From the NCBI GenBank assembly GCA_001414485.1, contig LLEY01000060.1, positions 62,001 to 126,000 on the forward strand: a stretch of DNA of 64,000 bases, given 5' to 3'. The DNA is from Calycina herbarum. Lineage: Eukaryota > Ascomycota > Leotiomycetes > Helotiales > Pezizellaceae. Position numbers and translations under genes: made by a program. Shown here one piece after another: positions 22,602 through 34,355 of the stretch. Position 1 is the first letter of the stretch; each line of letters starts with the position of its first letter. The notes under the pieces are model-generated. The model saw nothing but the letters and a program-made list of their open reading frames with translations. It ran no database searches and was not told where the DNA came from.

Positions 22602-24627
22602 TCAAACCCCACCATCAGGTAACAAATCCCCAACATATCCCATCTTATCCCTCCTCTCGTCGCTTAGTCGGGCGTACTCGAGGAGCAGCCTCAAAACATA
22701 AATTTGCATATCCTCCGTCCTCAGGACTTTATTCGCCCACTCCTGTCCCGCAAGCGCAATCTTTTCCGCCTTGTCATCATGATCCGGAACATCAACATGC
22801 TTCCCCTTATACCCAATAAAATACTCCATAATCCCCCAGAAATCCATGAATCGGTTATCCATGGGCACGAAATGTACCCAAGGCATTAGTCTCGAATCAT
22901 GCCACTCGCGAAAGATGGTTGCCTTGATGGGGAGAGATGAGGATCTAAGGAATCCGCGGTAACGGCCGGAGAAGGAGTTTCCATCGATATCAGGGAGATA
23001 TTTACGGTCGAATTGTTCTTGGAGTTTTATACCGTCTACAACTTCGAAATGAGGATCAGTGTGGTTGCAGTCGTCGCACATGAGGTTGACGAATCCAGTG
23101 TCAGACCATTCGCCTGTCCATTCTCCTAATCGACCTTCTTGTTGGGCGGCCAATTGGTATTGGGTTGTTGGTAGGGCCCAATTGGCGGGGATTTCTGTCC
23201 AAGCTTCTGCTCCTGAGATCTTGCTACCATTGGTCTGGGCAACAAATCGATGACGTTGGAATCCTCTCCAGTTATCCTTATTGTTTCTACCTCCGGTTGC
23301 TACTCCACGCCAGATTACTTTGTTCTGCTTTTCGTGCCATGGAGCTCCTGTTGCGCCACCCGCTGAGAATCGTTCCTCTCCACTCCAGTACATTGGTGCT
23401 GGTAATAAAATCTCGTTATTCGTAGGGAGTTTGGATCCACCAAAGAGAGGAGAGAAAACTTTCGTCTCGGATACGGAGAGTGGGTTGATAAACATTCCAT
23501 GGAGGGATTGAATATCTGGTTGGTTGCAGAAGTCTGTGGACATGCTGTAATTGGAAACGTAGCCCTTGTATGTATGTCCTACAGCGTGAGTGAGAGAAAT
23601 TGGCGGGGTTCCGTTGAAGCTTTGCATCATTTGCGACTTTCGAGCGGTGCTATCTGGATGGCATCCTCGAATTGCAACTTGCCAATACGGACCTAAATTT
23701 GTTAGAAATTTTTGCGTAACAAGTTCGAGATAACCTACGAGTTTCTGTAAAATTCTTGGGCCGAGCAACCACATCTTTATCCATATCTTCACTCAGTTCC
23801 TGGAAATCGGATAAAACTTCGTGGGGATCCGGCATAGATCTGGAAGCTCTCTCAATTTCCATCAATCGATTAATCTCTTCCCAGGGAACAACCATTCTTG
23901 GTTCATCCATAGCATTTAGAGGAATATCCATATCTGGCAGCATATCCTCAATCGTCTGGGTCATGTTCATCCATATCTTTGTCCAGAACCAATCACTTCC
24001 TGTCTTGACCTTTTGTTTTCGGATGCTGAGTAGCATGTCGTATACATGGGCCTCTTTTCGCATTATTTTTGGTTCCAGTCCCCAGAAAGGTGCAAGATCA
24101 TGGTATATCTGATCAAAGAAATCCTCCACCATAATGACATTATTCTCTTTGGCAAAATCGTACCAGACATCGAATCCTGGTGGTGGATGGCGACCTCTTC
24201 GGGCTCGGTATGCTGCAGCGGCTGCCTTTACGTCCTTGCTCTCCTTGTTCAACAAATCTGCTTGTGCCTTCTCTGCCTTTTCAATCAAGTCGTCGATCGG
24301 GTGTGGTGCTCTTGAAGGTTTCGTTGGGGCGGCTACGGTGTGATTTGGGGCACTCGCGTGGAGATGCTCTAGGTGTTCGATATGTTCTGGTTCCTTTCCA
24401 TCTTGTAGGTCTAAGGGCGTTGGAGCGTGTGGTACATGCGACGGCGCTGGCGTGTTATCTACCTCGATTGGATTTGAAATGGAGGTAAAGGAACCGCTTG
24501 AAGCTGTTAATCGCAGGTAATAGAGTATCCCGATGATACCAGCAGCTAAAAAGACGTATCGCATTAAACCCGCCGCTCGGCGCGGTGGCCCTGGGTATGT
24601 CATGCTGATGGGAGAGTTGAGTTTCAT
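22602..24627 (-). CDS. Glycosyltransferase family 90 (CAP10-like), type II membrane protein
   Basis: Golgi/ER lumenal glycosyltransferase of the CAP10/Cxt1 family; members add xylose or related sugars to glycans. Exons 24627-23739 and 23692-22602 (46-nt intron, GTAGGT donor); 659 aa. A short cytosolic N-terminus (MKLNSPISMTYPGPPRRAAG) precedes one signal anchor (LMRYVFLAAGIIGILYYLRL), then a Pro/His-rich stem and the lumenal catalytic region. Signature segments are KVIWRGVATGGRNN, QRHRFVAQTNG, YLPDIDGNSFSGRYRGFLRS, SLPIKATIFREWHDSRLMPWVHFVPMD and the C-terminal WANKVLRTEDMQIYVLRLLLEYARL. An in-frame ATG nine codons downstream could also start the protein. The acceptor substrate is unknown. 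Confidence 0.9.
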
Positions 24628-27622
24628 GGGAGATATATTTAATGGGTGCGATGTGGTGATGTCGCCTTTTGGAGGAGACGATCGCGAGGATTCGAGTAAT
24701 GCGTGTCGAAAAGGCGAGGTCGAGTGAAGTTGGAATGATTATTGAGGTGGGAGCAGTAACAATTTCCTCGTCATTAATATTGGTATGCGACGGAACGGGA
24801 CAGCGCAGGCAGACTCGACAAACAGCGTATAAAGGAGTGTGGTGGTTGCGAATCCAAAAAAGGAATCAGGCAGCCCAAAGCAGGTTGGTTAATCAGCTTA
24901 AATCGACATGAAATCGCAGCGCATCTACGGTTCAAGATGGTGTTGTAGCAGACGAGGCAGAAGTTGAGAAATCAATGGGAGTCGCAGACGTCGTGAAGAA
25001 GTTGGTGGCAACGAGTGTGGGAAGGTGGTAGAAGAGAAGGTCGGGTAGTGTGAGGTCAGAAAAAGAAGTGAGAGAGGCTACGATAAGCGCCCTGGCTATG
25101 TTAAAGTGTCTGGCTAAGGATTACCCTATTGAACCCTACTTTGGGCCACGGTAACTTTAACTCAGTTTGAATTGCATTGCATATTAATAGGTTCGCTTAG
25201 CCGCATCTTTAATCCTTTTGATAGACAGTACCGCAATCGCTTCACATCACCATTTCCCAAAAGGGGTAGAAGGGTGGAAAAAGGGGGTCGTTTTTGGTGG
25301 CGGAGCTGGACGGCATCGCTTGGTCCGGGTACATCATACACTCTACATCATCAGAATTTCAGAAATCTCTGCCTTCATCTTCTTTCAATTCTCTGCTCAC
25401 ATCATCTCCCATCACGAGTTGTGGAGTGGTTAACCGTTTGCCCGTAATGTATTACGAGAGCACGAAAGCGGAAACTTTTTCTTCATCTCATCTCGTGTTT
25501 ATTTCTAGCATCTAGCCGTCTATCCAGCCCGCTTATGGAACGCCACTACGACCCTTGGCATCGCTAATCTCTGGGCAAAATTCAAAACTGATGATGAAGT
25601 TTGAGAAAATCAAGGCTTTTTTAATATCAAAACTCATTCGCTGACTTCTTAGAGCATGTGTCATTCTTATAACTGCAGAAGTATTGAAGTATATAAGCAC
25701 TTTCTTTTCTTCTGGTTGCTGCAAATACTCCAGATTTCAATTGAACACCAAATAGATAGGGCTGCTGCATGACTGTATCTGGCTGAATCATCAGAAATTT
25801 CACCGCTCCGGTCCCGTACATACGAGAACGGGAGATACCTAACGAGGTTCCAAGTTATCTATTATACTCGGTACTCCGCGCGAAGTCACCTGTGTGCGAC
25901 AGGATCAAGTTGCGAGATATTTCAATCCCCAGAGGACAGAATAAGCTTCGAAAGGATAGCCAAGAGAGCCCTTCTCGGTCCTAACGCTTCTCCCCGTCAC
26001 AGCCACAGAGTTCTTACCAGCTGGCGGGAACAACGTTTGATCCTTCCCTCCTTTCAACGCCACAGTACAAATACGAAAACAGATCACCTTTCTCAAACGT
26101 CTTGAAGAATCATTACTCTTCAAAATCCAACCTGAGTTCAAACCCCAACCCGAGAAATCTTATCTGTACAAAATACTTTTAAGTTGATTCCACAAGCTCT
26201 TTCTTCCCTGCCAAAAGGCACGGAGACTGAACGTGGGAACAAAGTTCAACCCATCCCATCAAAAAGCCAATCCACACAAGGACCGAAACGAACGACTGGA
26301 TCACGAAGCTTTGGGCACAACAAGGCCATGATACCTTCCATGTCAAGTTTCATCATCGACCAAGTCATTTGGTGATGCATGAATTGACTTGACGGATTTT
26401 TACGGTTCCTGTTTCAGGAGCTAATCTTTATGAGGCTGTGTTTTGTTCAAATTCATGATTTGGATTTCGATGTGGAAGATAAGCTCCCGATAGACAAAAA
26501 AGTCGGCACCACAATTTGCGACCGTACTAACAACGCGACGTAATAAATAATCGCAAAAATATAACAAAAATATGAGCAGATGCGCAAAGTCTTAATTTAC
26601 ACTTTGCTTAAGTCTTGAAAGTTCTAATTGTGATTGCGTCGAGTTATAGGCGTTGGTACATCGCGTAGATGAAGGTAATGGTGCCACTTATTTTGTCTAC
26701 CGGGAGGATAAGTCATAATTCTTGGTTGTACTAATGTAGATGAAGAGAAACGAACTGAATCTCAAGGATATGGTGTTTTGATAAAGTTTAATCCCGTGAT
26801 CTGTTCCCCATGCTGTATTCTCCGCGGTGGTGTTGTACAATTGAGCCAAGTCAAAATGGCCACTTTCCGTCGACCAGTTCAACTTCAACGTTTCTTGACT
26901 TGGAAACATTGTATTTACTCATTCTTATTTATTGCTATACAACCTCCAATTGATCATGCTCTTATGGACTCTACTCTTCCCCCACACAGCTTCAACACCC
27001 TCCTTCACAATACCGCTTCTACCCTCATTCCGAAGCCTCTCACTTCCTCTCCCCTTGTAGAGAAAGCCAACCACATGATGCACCCCCTTCTCTCCCTCTC
27101 TCGGCGGACTCAAATCTCCAAGAGGAAGCTGTTATAAATTTCCCATTGATTGGCCCCGTCCTTATCCAACTCCTGGTTCCCTGGCGGCGCTTTTCGGACT
27201 TCAACGATGCACAACGGCGATGCTTCGCTACATCCTGCACTTAACGATCATAACCGCGTATATTCAACTTTAACGGTCAAGAAGAACTTCACTTACCTAA
27301 ATGAAAAGGAAAAGGTCCACCACACCTGCGCAACCGGCTGACCCGACACGGCCTAAGCAGAGATTGACAGATGGCTTTCGCGACATAAATACAGCGATTT
27401 TCCCCAGGTGAATTCGCCAATTTTCCATTTTACTCAAATCGCATCGCATCGATCGACTTCTCTCAGCCGCATTCCAAAGCTGTACCCCTCGGTTCTGCCC
27501 CACTATCTCTAGACCCCGCCATCCATCACCAACACCAGCTGGAGCTTCTTCACAAGCTAAAGAGAAACGACATCAAAGAAATCCTATTCACTTCTTACAA
27601 ATCTTTCATAACCTCTTTCAAC
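24628..27622. other. 3-kb intergenic region between divergent GT90 and arginase genes
   Basis: No supported gene. Many frames of 60-119 codons occur on both strands; none has a domain, signal peptide or coherent splicing. The last few hundred bases contain pyrimidine-rich CT tracts and CAACACC-like sequence that look like the arginase promoter and 5' UTR. Confidence 0.4.
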
Positions 27623-28828
27623 ATGACAACCACTTCAATGATTCAACCAAAGTTTCTCACAAACGGCGATCAACTCGGTGTGGTCGCTGTTGGCTTCTCC
27701 GGCGGTCAAGTAAGCTCTCACTCCCAACTCTCCCCCACTACCACATCTAACATGACGCCTACAGTGCAAACCCGGTGTCGATGCTGCACCATCTGCTTTG
27801 ATTTCAAGTGGTCTCCTTACACAACTTCAAGAAGAACTCGGATACAAGCTCTTCCACGATGATACCGTCCACTCTTATAAAGATCTCCTTCCCGCATCCG
27901 ATCCCGATTTCCGTGGCATGAAGAACCCTCTTGCCGTATCTGCCGTCACCAAGAAGCTCTCCGAACAAGTATATGCACATGCAAAGGAAGGACGAACGGT
28001 CTTGACTTTGGGAGGTGATCATTCTATTGCTATTGGGACAATTTCCGGAACGGCAAAGGCTATTCGGGAGCGACTTGGTCGTGAGATTGCTGTTATTTGG
28101 GTCGATGCGCATACGGATATTAATACTCCAGAGGGAAGTGGTAGTGGAAATGTACACGGAATGCCTGTTGCTTTCTTGAGTGGACTTGCTATGGAGAGTA
28201 GAGAGGATGTGTTTGGGTGGATTAAGAAGGAGCATATGATCAGTCTTAAGAAGCTGGTTTATATCGGACTTCGAGATGTTGATCGAGCTGAGAAGCAGAT
28301 CTTGAGAGATAACAATATCAAGGCATTCAGTATGCATGACATTGATAGGTGAGTTGATTTATTACACTTTTCGGAAATAGTACTGACTATTCTAGACACG
28401 GAATTGGAAGAGTTATGGAAATGGCTCTTGGATATATTGGAAATGATACCCCAATCCATCTATCCTTCGATGTTGATGCTCTGGATCCAACGTACGCTCC
28501 TAGTACTGGTACACCTGTTCGAGGAGGTCTTACTCTACGGGAAGGAGACTTCATCGCAGAATGTGTTCACGAGACAGGGTGCATGATTGCAATGGATTGT
28601 GAGTAAACTCTTTCCTTCGGACTTTTCAAGTACCTATTCCAAGAGTTGATGAAAAACATATCCCATATTCTGGTCGCCTTCTACAAGAAAAAGGACAATG
28701 CTAACATACCAAAAGTGGTCGAGGTAAATCCAACTCTCGAACCAGGCGTCAACGACATCGGGGCCCACGAAACCGTCCGAGCAGGCTGTTCCCTCGTCCG
28801 ATGCGCCCTCGGAGAATCACTACTATAA
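27623..28828 (+). CDS. Arginase
   Basis: Manganese enzyme hydrolysing L-arginine to ornithine and urea in the cytosol; first step of arginine use as a nitrogen source. Exons 27623-27709, 27765-28348, 28396-28598 and 28716-28828; 328 aa, the normal eukaryotic length. All metal-binding signatures are visible: [13 protein letters not shown] (His), [25 protein letters not shown] (Asp/His), and [29 protein letters not shown] (two Asp), with VEVNPTL late in the protein. Intron 3 is longer than the others (117 nt). The N-terminus is short, without a mitochondrial leader. A second in-frame ATG lies five codons downstream; I chose the first. Confidence 0.96.
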
Positions 28829-29952
28829 TCTAATCGTGGAAAAGGGAAAATGGCATTTCCATGGGAATAAACTTGGAGAAATTGTGAAATTTGGAAATGG
28901 CATGGCAGGGCATGGTTGGCGAAAACATGGAAAGGGATTTTTGAATATGGACATGGAATGTTACACACCAGATAATTCTCATGAATTGAACGATTTTTTA
29001 AACCTCTCCACTGAATGTTCCATAACGAAGCGGCAGATATAGAAAGAGGCTCATGGGTGTTACCTTGGAGGTTGGTACTCGAGATTTTTATTTCCTGCCA
29101 CTTGAATTTATCACAGCCTGTGCCTCGGTCAGCCCAACCCCCAACCACCGCCTGAAAAAAGCGACCTGCGTCACCTTGCGCCCGACCCCCGCGCTGTTGT
29201 TACTCCCTCAGTTTATCGCAACCTCTCTTCAGCTGTTAATCAGTCCACCACGACGAAATTCACTTGCGCGACAGCCTCACTACATCGAATTTCTAGAATT
29301 ATTCACTCGCTACCCCTTTTTGCTTCCCTCGAGTCATTTCGTCTGATTTCAAGGCAAACTGAGTCCATCCCATCTCGAGGCAACACAAGTTACCCACTTC
29401 AGCGCATCATAACACGACCCGGTTCGGCGCGTTGCAGTGAAGCACAGGGAAAGCGACCAACCAATTCCAAGACCGCATCTGCCAGGCAATTCTGCCAACG
29501 AAACGAAGGAAAAAGCCGATTGACGGACGCATTCGAGCCCAATCCATTACGACTCCATCTCCAATTTGCAAATAAAAGAGGGCGGAGCGCCAGCCAGCCA
29601 GCCAGCACGACGTGGACAAGTTCGCTGCCAGCGAATAGTTTTGCCCGGGGCGGATTTTTTTGGATTTTGATTTAAGAGCTTGGGAATTTGAACTTCTTGC
29701 GCATAGGTTTTGGGAGAAGTTTTTGAGGGGTATAATTTTTGGGAGATTGAATATACTGTTTGACGGGAAAAAGGAACTTGAGAGTTGGACGATAGGAAAG
29801 AGGTTGGACGAACGATTGAACGATATTTCAGATTGAGACGAGAGACATCGGATACCTTCGAGTCGCAAAGTCTTGTCTTGGACTCGACCTCGAACATACT
29901 TATCTACCTCTTCTCATCAACCTACCTCCATCACGAAACGAAATAACTCACC
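28829..29952. other. Intergenic; long upstream region of the tetraspan gene
   Basis: No gene recognised. The minus-strand frame of 153 codons at 29407-29868 has no features. The last 500 bases are probably promoter and leader of the next gene. Confidence 0.4.
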
Positions 29953-30763
29953 ATGGCATCCCGAACAACATCAAGTACCATGACCGAGGTGGTGCTCCAA
30001 CGGGTACGAACGAAATACCACTGGCCACCTCTGCAACTCAATTTCTGGATCTTGATAATGTTAATTGGATCCGCGACGATACTGGGGATATTCTCATACT
30101 TCGTTACCGTTCAGAACCAGTTGCTTGTTGGAATTCCTTGGTACTTGCCCCCGTATCCCCATGCCCATATCCTCTACTCTCTCCTCCCCTCCTTTCCCGT
30201 TCGATCGGCTACTAACAACCTCTAGGTATTTCGCATACTGGATAACAGTAGCCTCCCTCTCCGTCCTTTTCATCCTCCTGATGCTCTACCTAATCTCGCA
30301 ACGTCAACTGCTCCCAGGAATCGTCATCATGGGGTCGTTTATACTGTTTATCCTGTGGCTGGTGGGGTTGATCGTTATCTCTATACAGCTTTGGGGACCG
30401 GTCGGGAGCGTGAATGGGAATTGTCAGTTGTATGTTGTGAATCAGAAGGGGGCGAGTGAGGGGCCTAATGGGAATGCGCTTGCGTGGTTGGAGCAGAGTA
30501 GTATTTGTAAGTTCTCCTTTTACCCCTCTTTGTGTTTTTGCGGGGGATGGAGGTTGCGGGGAGTTTTGAGGGAGCGAAGAGTGAGGGAGGGGGAGAGTGA
30601 TATATGCGAATAAAAGCGAATGGGTGTTTGAGTATATATGCTAATTTCTGCTCGTCTTCTAGGTCAAAGTTGGACAGCTGCTTGGGCATTCCAATTGGTG
30701 GGATGCGTATTCCTACTTTGGATGATGATCATGGCTTATCAAGTTTATCGGGACGATATTTGA
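29953..30763 (+). CDS. Four-helix membrane protein of unknown function (MARVEL-like topology)
   Basis: Not recognised by name. Exons 29953-30140, 30226-30506 and 30663-30763; 189 aa; phases match and intron 1 has the branch site CTACTAAC. A charged N-terminus is followed by four hydrophobic segments: about residues 30-52 (FWILIMLIGSATILGIFSYF), 66-87 (YWITVASLSVLFILLMLYLI), 92-118 (LLPGIVIMGSFILFILWLVG) and a last one ending FLLWMMIMAYQVY. The loop before helix 4 has two cysteines (GNCQLYV and SSICQSW) that could pair. The topology resembles fungal MARVEL-domain/tetraspan proteins, but no diagnostic motif proves this. The short C-terminus is YRDDI. Confidence 0.75.
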
Positions 30764-31879
30764 ATACCCTTCCCGCACATACGAATATACACATACATAT
30801 CGAAGAGCGAGCAACGAGAACGAGGAACGAGGATTATGACGAATACGAACTTATATGGGAGGATTGGATTGGCTGGTCTGGGTTGGATTGATATGGAATG
30901 GGTTGGCTGGTTGGGTTGGTCTGGTTTGGAAACCTCGGACAGACAGCAATGAAGCTTTAGGAAAGTGCATATTTATCATCTATATTGTTGCCAGGATTTT
31001 TCTGCATATCTTGCAAGGCGTTTTTTGGGGGGATGGGAGGCTTAATACCAGTTAGTATTTATTTCAACTACTATTTTTGTTGTTATTTTGAGGGAGGGGC
31101 ATGGATATTTTGTATATATCTGGATGAGTTAGCATTGAGCTTTGGGATATATATTTATTTTTTGGTGTGTTTAATTGCATGGAGATATTTGGCAGAATAC
31201 GATTCGTCTGAATCTGAATGAGGAGTTGCCAGAGTCAGGGTTTACTAGTACCTGTTGATCGATCCCCTGCCAAGCTGAAATGAGGGATTTGACACTTCTA
31301 TCTAATGTTCCCTATCTACAGATGAGGGGTAATGAGGGGGTTTGTGGGAGAAGTGAGCTGAGAGAAGCTTTACCAGTTTTCTTCTAGGCCTTGATTTTGT
31401 CTCATCTTCAGCTATCTTGTTGTCTTATCACCCAGGAGTAGGTTTGGTGCAACACCATTCTCTCTTCTTTTCCTTCTCCAACTACAACTTTCACATGCAA
31501 TCCCATCCAGTACATCATCTTACAAGTACTCGAGTACCAAATAAGGTACTCGTAACTGCCGCTCCATCCAGCCAGACCAGAAGCTCCTGGTCGAATATCT
31601 TGATTCGGTGCAGCGGGGTCGCCCAGAAACCTCGCCAATCGAAGGGATGACGTCAAGGTGCCGCTTTCAAACACTGGACGCCATCATCCCACCAGATTCT
31701 TGACTTCCAACCAAGGAGATTACTTGATTTCCGCCAGAGAAACCTTGAATTGGAGCTAATTCACTCGAAGCAGAGCTGTTTGAGCTTGCTTTTGGGCTCT
31801 GGCTTAGCTTGCTTTTTTGTGGTGGGGTTGGATTGCGTGGAACATGCCATGACGAAGGGAAGAGGGGGGTAAGCTGTGG
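30764..31879. other. Intergenic region
   Basis: No gene recognised; G- and T-rich stretches (TGGTTGGGTTGG type) follow the tetraspan stop. A 12-bp palindrome GTACTCGAGTAC lies near 31525. The 3' part is promoter of the small-protein gene. Confidence 0.4.
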
Positions 31880-31886
31880 TATAAAG
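31880..31886 (+). promoter_or_regulatory. TATA box and flanking AGGGG/CCCCT motifs of the small-protein gene
   Basis: TATAAAG lies 116 bp before the ATG at 31996, followed by a pyrimidine/CAAC-rich leader (repeated AACCAACCAAACC), a layout typical of highly expressed fungal genes. AGGGG just upstream and CCCCT just downstream match the stress-response element core. Confidence 0.5.
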
Positions 31887-31995
31887 ATAGGCTTTGGACC
31901 CCTCTTTCATCTTCTTGTTTTTTATACACTATCAACTCATACTTCATACAAACTACTACCTCAAACCAACCAAACCAACCAAACCAAACTTCAAA

Positions 31996-32365
31996 ATGGA
32001 TTTCATCAAGAAGGCAGCTGGAGGATCATCCACCAACAACCAACAAGCCGGTGCTGCTGGTCAACAACCTGCTGGTCAAACTGATGATTATGGTGATAAG
32101 GGTGTGTTTCTCCTGATCCGTGAGATGAGAGGGGGAAATTTGTGCTGATAATTGAATAGGAGTTGCTTTCCTCGAGAAGAAATCCGGACACAACATGGAT
32201 AGAAATACCAATGAGAAGATCACTGATGGTGCGAGAGGTCTTTATGAGAAGGCTACTGGGTATGTTCTTCTTTTTATATCGCGGCGTTGGGACTTGATTA
32301 CTTGGGAGTTGTGCTAACTGTTCTTGTGTTTTAGAAGCAAGGTTGATCCTAAATACTCCAACTAG
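31996..32365 (+). CDS. Small conserved-type fungal protein, 78 aa, function unknown
   Basis: Exons 31996-32101, 32160-32259 and 32335-32365; 78 aa; phases match across two introns. The protein is soluble and hydrophilic, with a Gly/Gln/Asn-rich N-terminal third (GGSSTNNQQAGAAGQQ) followed by an ordered-looking block: DYGDKGVAFLEKKSGH, then NEKITDGARGLYEKATG and the basic end SKVDPKYSN. Similar small proteins with a DKG-x-LEKK-x-N-EK-TDGAR-YEKATG pattern are, as I recall, common in filamentous ascomycetes and often stress- or starvation-induced; that is from memory and not verified here. The strong TATA box and leader suggest high expression. No catalytic motif is visible. Confidence 0.82.
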
Positions 32366-32813
32366 ATTCAGGATATGATATAGGATAGGAGTTTATGGGC
32401 ATAAAGGTTGGGACTCGGAGGTGGGGATAGTGATGGTTTTTTGTACTTTTTGAGATAATAATGTATTATTCTACAACCACAAATTCGGGTTTATATCAGT
32501 GGTATTTGATGAAAGGTTATCATGTTGATGAAGTGAAAACTTGACGTGGGAGATGTTGTACTTGAGTTGGACGAAAACTCCTTCAAACATGACATGAACT
32601 TGGTATTGAAGGAACTATCATGTCAACAATCTTGATTTGGATACTCGAAGCAGCCACCAATAAACTGAGTAGCTATGTAGCAATTCCATTAGTTTATCGT
32701 TGTCCATCTTTGGGAGAAAAATGTCAAGGTAAAACTTACTCGCAGGAGATGAAAGAAAAGAACATGAGCCTTTTGCGGTGGAATGCTTCTCTTTCGTAAT
32801 TCCGTTAGGTTTC
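32366..32813. other. Intergenic between convergent genes
   Basis: 3' UTRs of the small-protein gene and of the first six-cysteine paralogue; nothing else seen. Confidence 0.4.
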
Positions 32814-33596
32814 TCATCCATACTGCTCGATCAACAGAGCTTTATACTTTCCAAGCTCTGACCATTCACGCTCTGGCTGTCCAAAATCGGCATTCTTGAT
32901 CTTAGCCTTCAATGATTTTGCCTGGGGACAATCCGAATCCTGAAGGCTCTGGCAGAACTTCGCACCCTTCTTCTGGAAGATAGTACATCTCTCCTCCATA
33001 GTACGTGCCTTCCCAAAGCCCACGTCCGCATAGCCATTTTTGTATTTTCGAGGACTTAGTAACCAAACGCCGCCGTTTTCGGGGAAGCATAGGGAGAAAT
33101 GGACCTCGATACCTCCGTCATGGTAATCCTCGAACCGAACTAAGTCTTGAGACCATTGAGACCAGCGACGTGGTTGAGACGCGCCGTAGGTAAGGTTATG
33201 TATATAAATACAAAAGGCATCTCTCTCTGTCTGATCGAGAGAAACCTCATTATTAGACCCATCAAAGCGATTAATACCGAGGGCCTTCAAATCATGGAGT
33301 TCCAGATCTTCGCTCAAGATGCCCCCGCTTTCTGAACAATCTAGGACGTCGCCGCCATAACCTAGTTGGTAACGCGTGGAGGGTTTGAAAGGCTCGTTCT
33401 TCCAGGTGTTGTAGTCGAGAGACCAGCCGTTGGGATCCCAGTCGTAGACCGTGTGACCAGTTGGAACGGAAGGTGAATTTTTGAAGAAGACGATGGATAT
33501 TGCCAGGAGTGCGAGAGCCAGTGGAGTGGTAATTGCGTCTCGAACTCTAGAGAAGAGAGGCGGCCGGAGAGGAGGACTAGGACGATTGCTCGTCAT
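32814..33596 (-). CDS. Six-cysteine single-pass membrane protein, paralogue A
   Basis: Unknown family, intronless, 260 aa. A short Pro/Arg-rich cytosolic N-terminus leads to one hydrophobic anchor (residues about 25-41, TPLALALLAISIVFF), predicting a type II protein with a lumenal or extracellular domain. That domain carries six cysteines at positions shared with the neighbouring paralogue: LDCSESGG, AFCIYI, SLCFPENGGVWLL, ERCTIF, KFCQSL and SDCPQ. Other shared motifs are YQLGYGG/YHLGYGE, LKALGINRF/MKAIGLNRF and a Trp-rich middle. One N-glycosylation sequon (NLT). The C-terminus is about 45 residues shorter than in paralogue B. Same orientation as B, with 0.76 kb between the genes. Confidence 0.8.
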   Translation of the reverse strand: MTSNRPSPPLRPPLFSRVRDAITTPLALALLAISIVFFKNSPSVPTGHTVYDWDPNGWSLDYNTWKNEPFKPSTRYQLGYGGDVLDCSESGGILSEDLELHDLKALGINRFDGSNNEVSLDQTERDAFCIYIHNLTYGASQPRRWSQWSQDLVRFEDYHDGGIEVHFSLCFPENGGVWLLSPRKYKNGYADVGFGKARTMEERCTIFQKKGAKFCQSLQDSDCPQAKSLKAKIKNADFGQPEREWSELGKYKALLIEQYG

Positions 33597-34355
33597 GGCT
33601 AGGTGGTGATGAGCTGGAGTTTGGTGTGGTTGATGATTTCGTGTGGTCGAGTTAACACGGGCCTTTGGTGGGGAGAAAATAAAATGAGGTTCTTATTATT
33701 CCGATTCTTATTCTATACTCTAATAGTCGGCTCGTCCTTCTCCTGGCGCTTCGCTGGCTATCTGTTGAACCTAAATGTCTTCGCTCAAGCGGAAAAGGGG
33801 CTAGGTAGTTAATATCGTGATTATCGTCTGAGGAGGGGTTTTGTTGCACATCGCATTTTTGAAATTGCCCCGGATGTTTTGTGTTAATGAATGAAGATCA
33901 GATGAAATTTTGTTTTTATATATTTTAATGAATTGTATGGGAGGTGAAGGTAGTAAGGACAAGTGACGACGAGTCTAGAGAAGGTGAATTGTGCGTCTTA
34001 TCTGGCTTACTTGTGGCTCACCCGCTGCTTCGTAGGCTTACTCGGTAGCATGTTCCGGGGGCCAAAAAACCCCAACTTGGTGGTTGAGTTATGTGTGGCT
34101 TACTGGTGATGGGCTTACGAAACATACATTCCTGTATTGCCACTCTCTTATTATAAGAAGTGCGGGCGAGAACTTTAACGTTCTGTATTATCAGGGAATC
34201 AAAGTGAGGAGGGATGTGCTCAAAAGCCTATCCCGATTTCACTTGCTGTTTAAATTCTCATGTTAAGGACAGACTTCTAAAACGCGAGATTTGAGATTGT
34301 CTCTATCATTAGATGAAACACAAGGGGAACCTATTTTTGCAATGTAATGGCTTCT
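33597..34355. other. Intergenic between tandem paralogues; duplicated promoter
   Basis: The first about 90 bp upstream of paralogue A (33597-33690) resembles the region upstream of paralogue B (35277-35390), including GGTGATGAGCTGG and GTTAACA-N-CTTTGGTG, so the duplication took promoter and gene together. The middle contains a cluster of GGCTTACT-like words (34005-34120). Confidence 0.55.

Noticed and set aside
26778..27137. 119-codon plus-strand open frame upstream of arginase
   Set aside because: Composition is that of non-coding pyrimidine-rich promoter DNA; no features.
27804..28337. 177-codon minus-strand open frame
   Set aside because: Exact antisense of the arginase core exon; no domain of its own.
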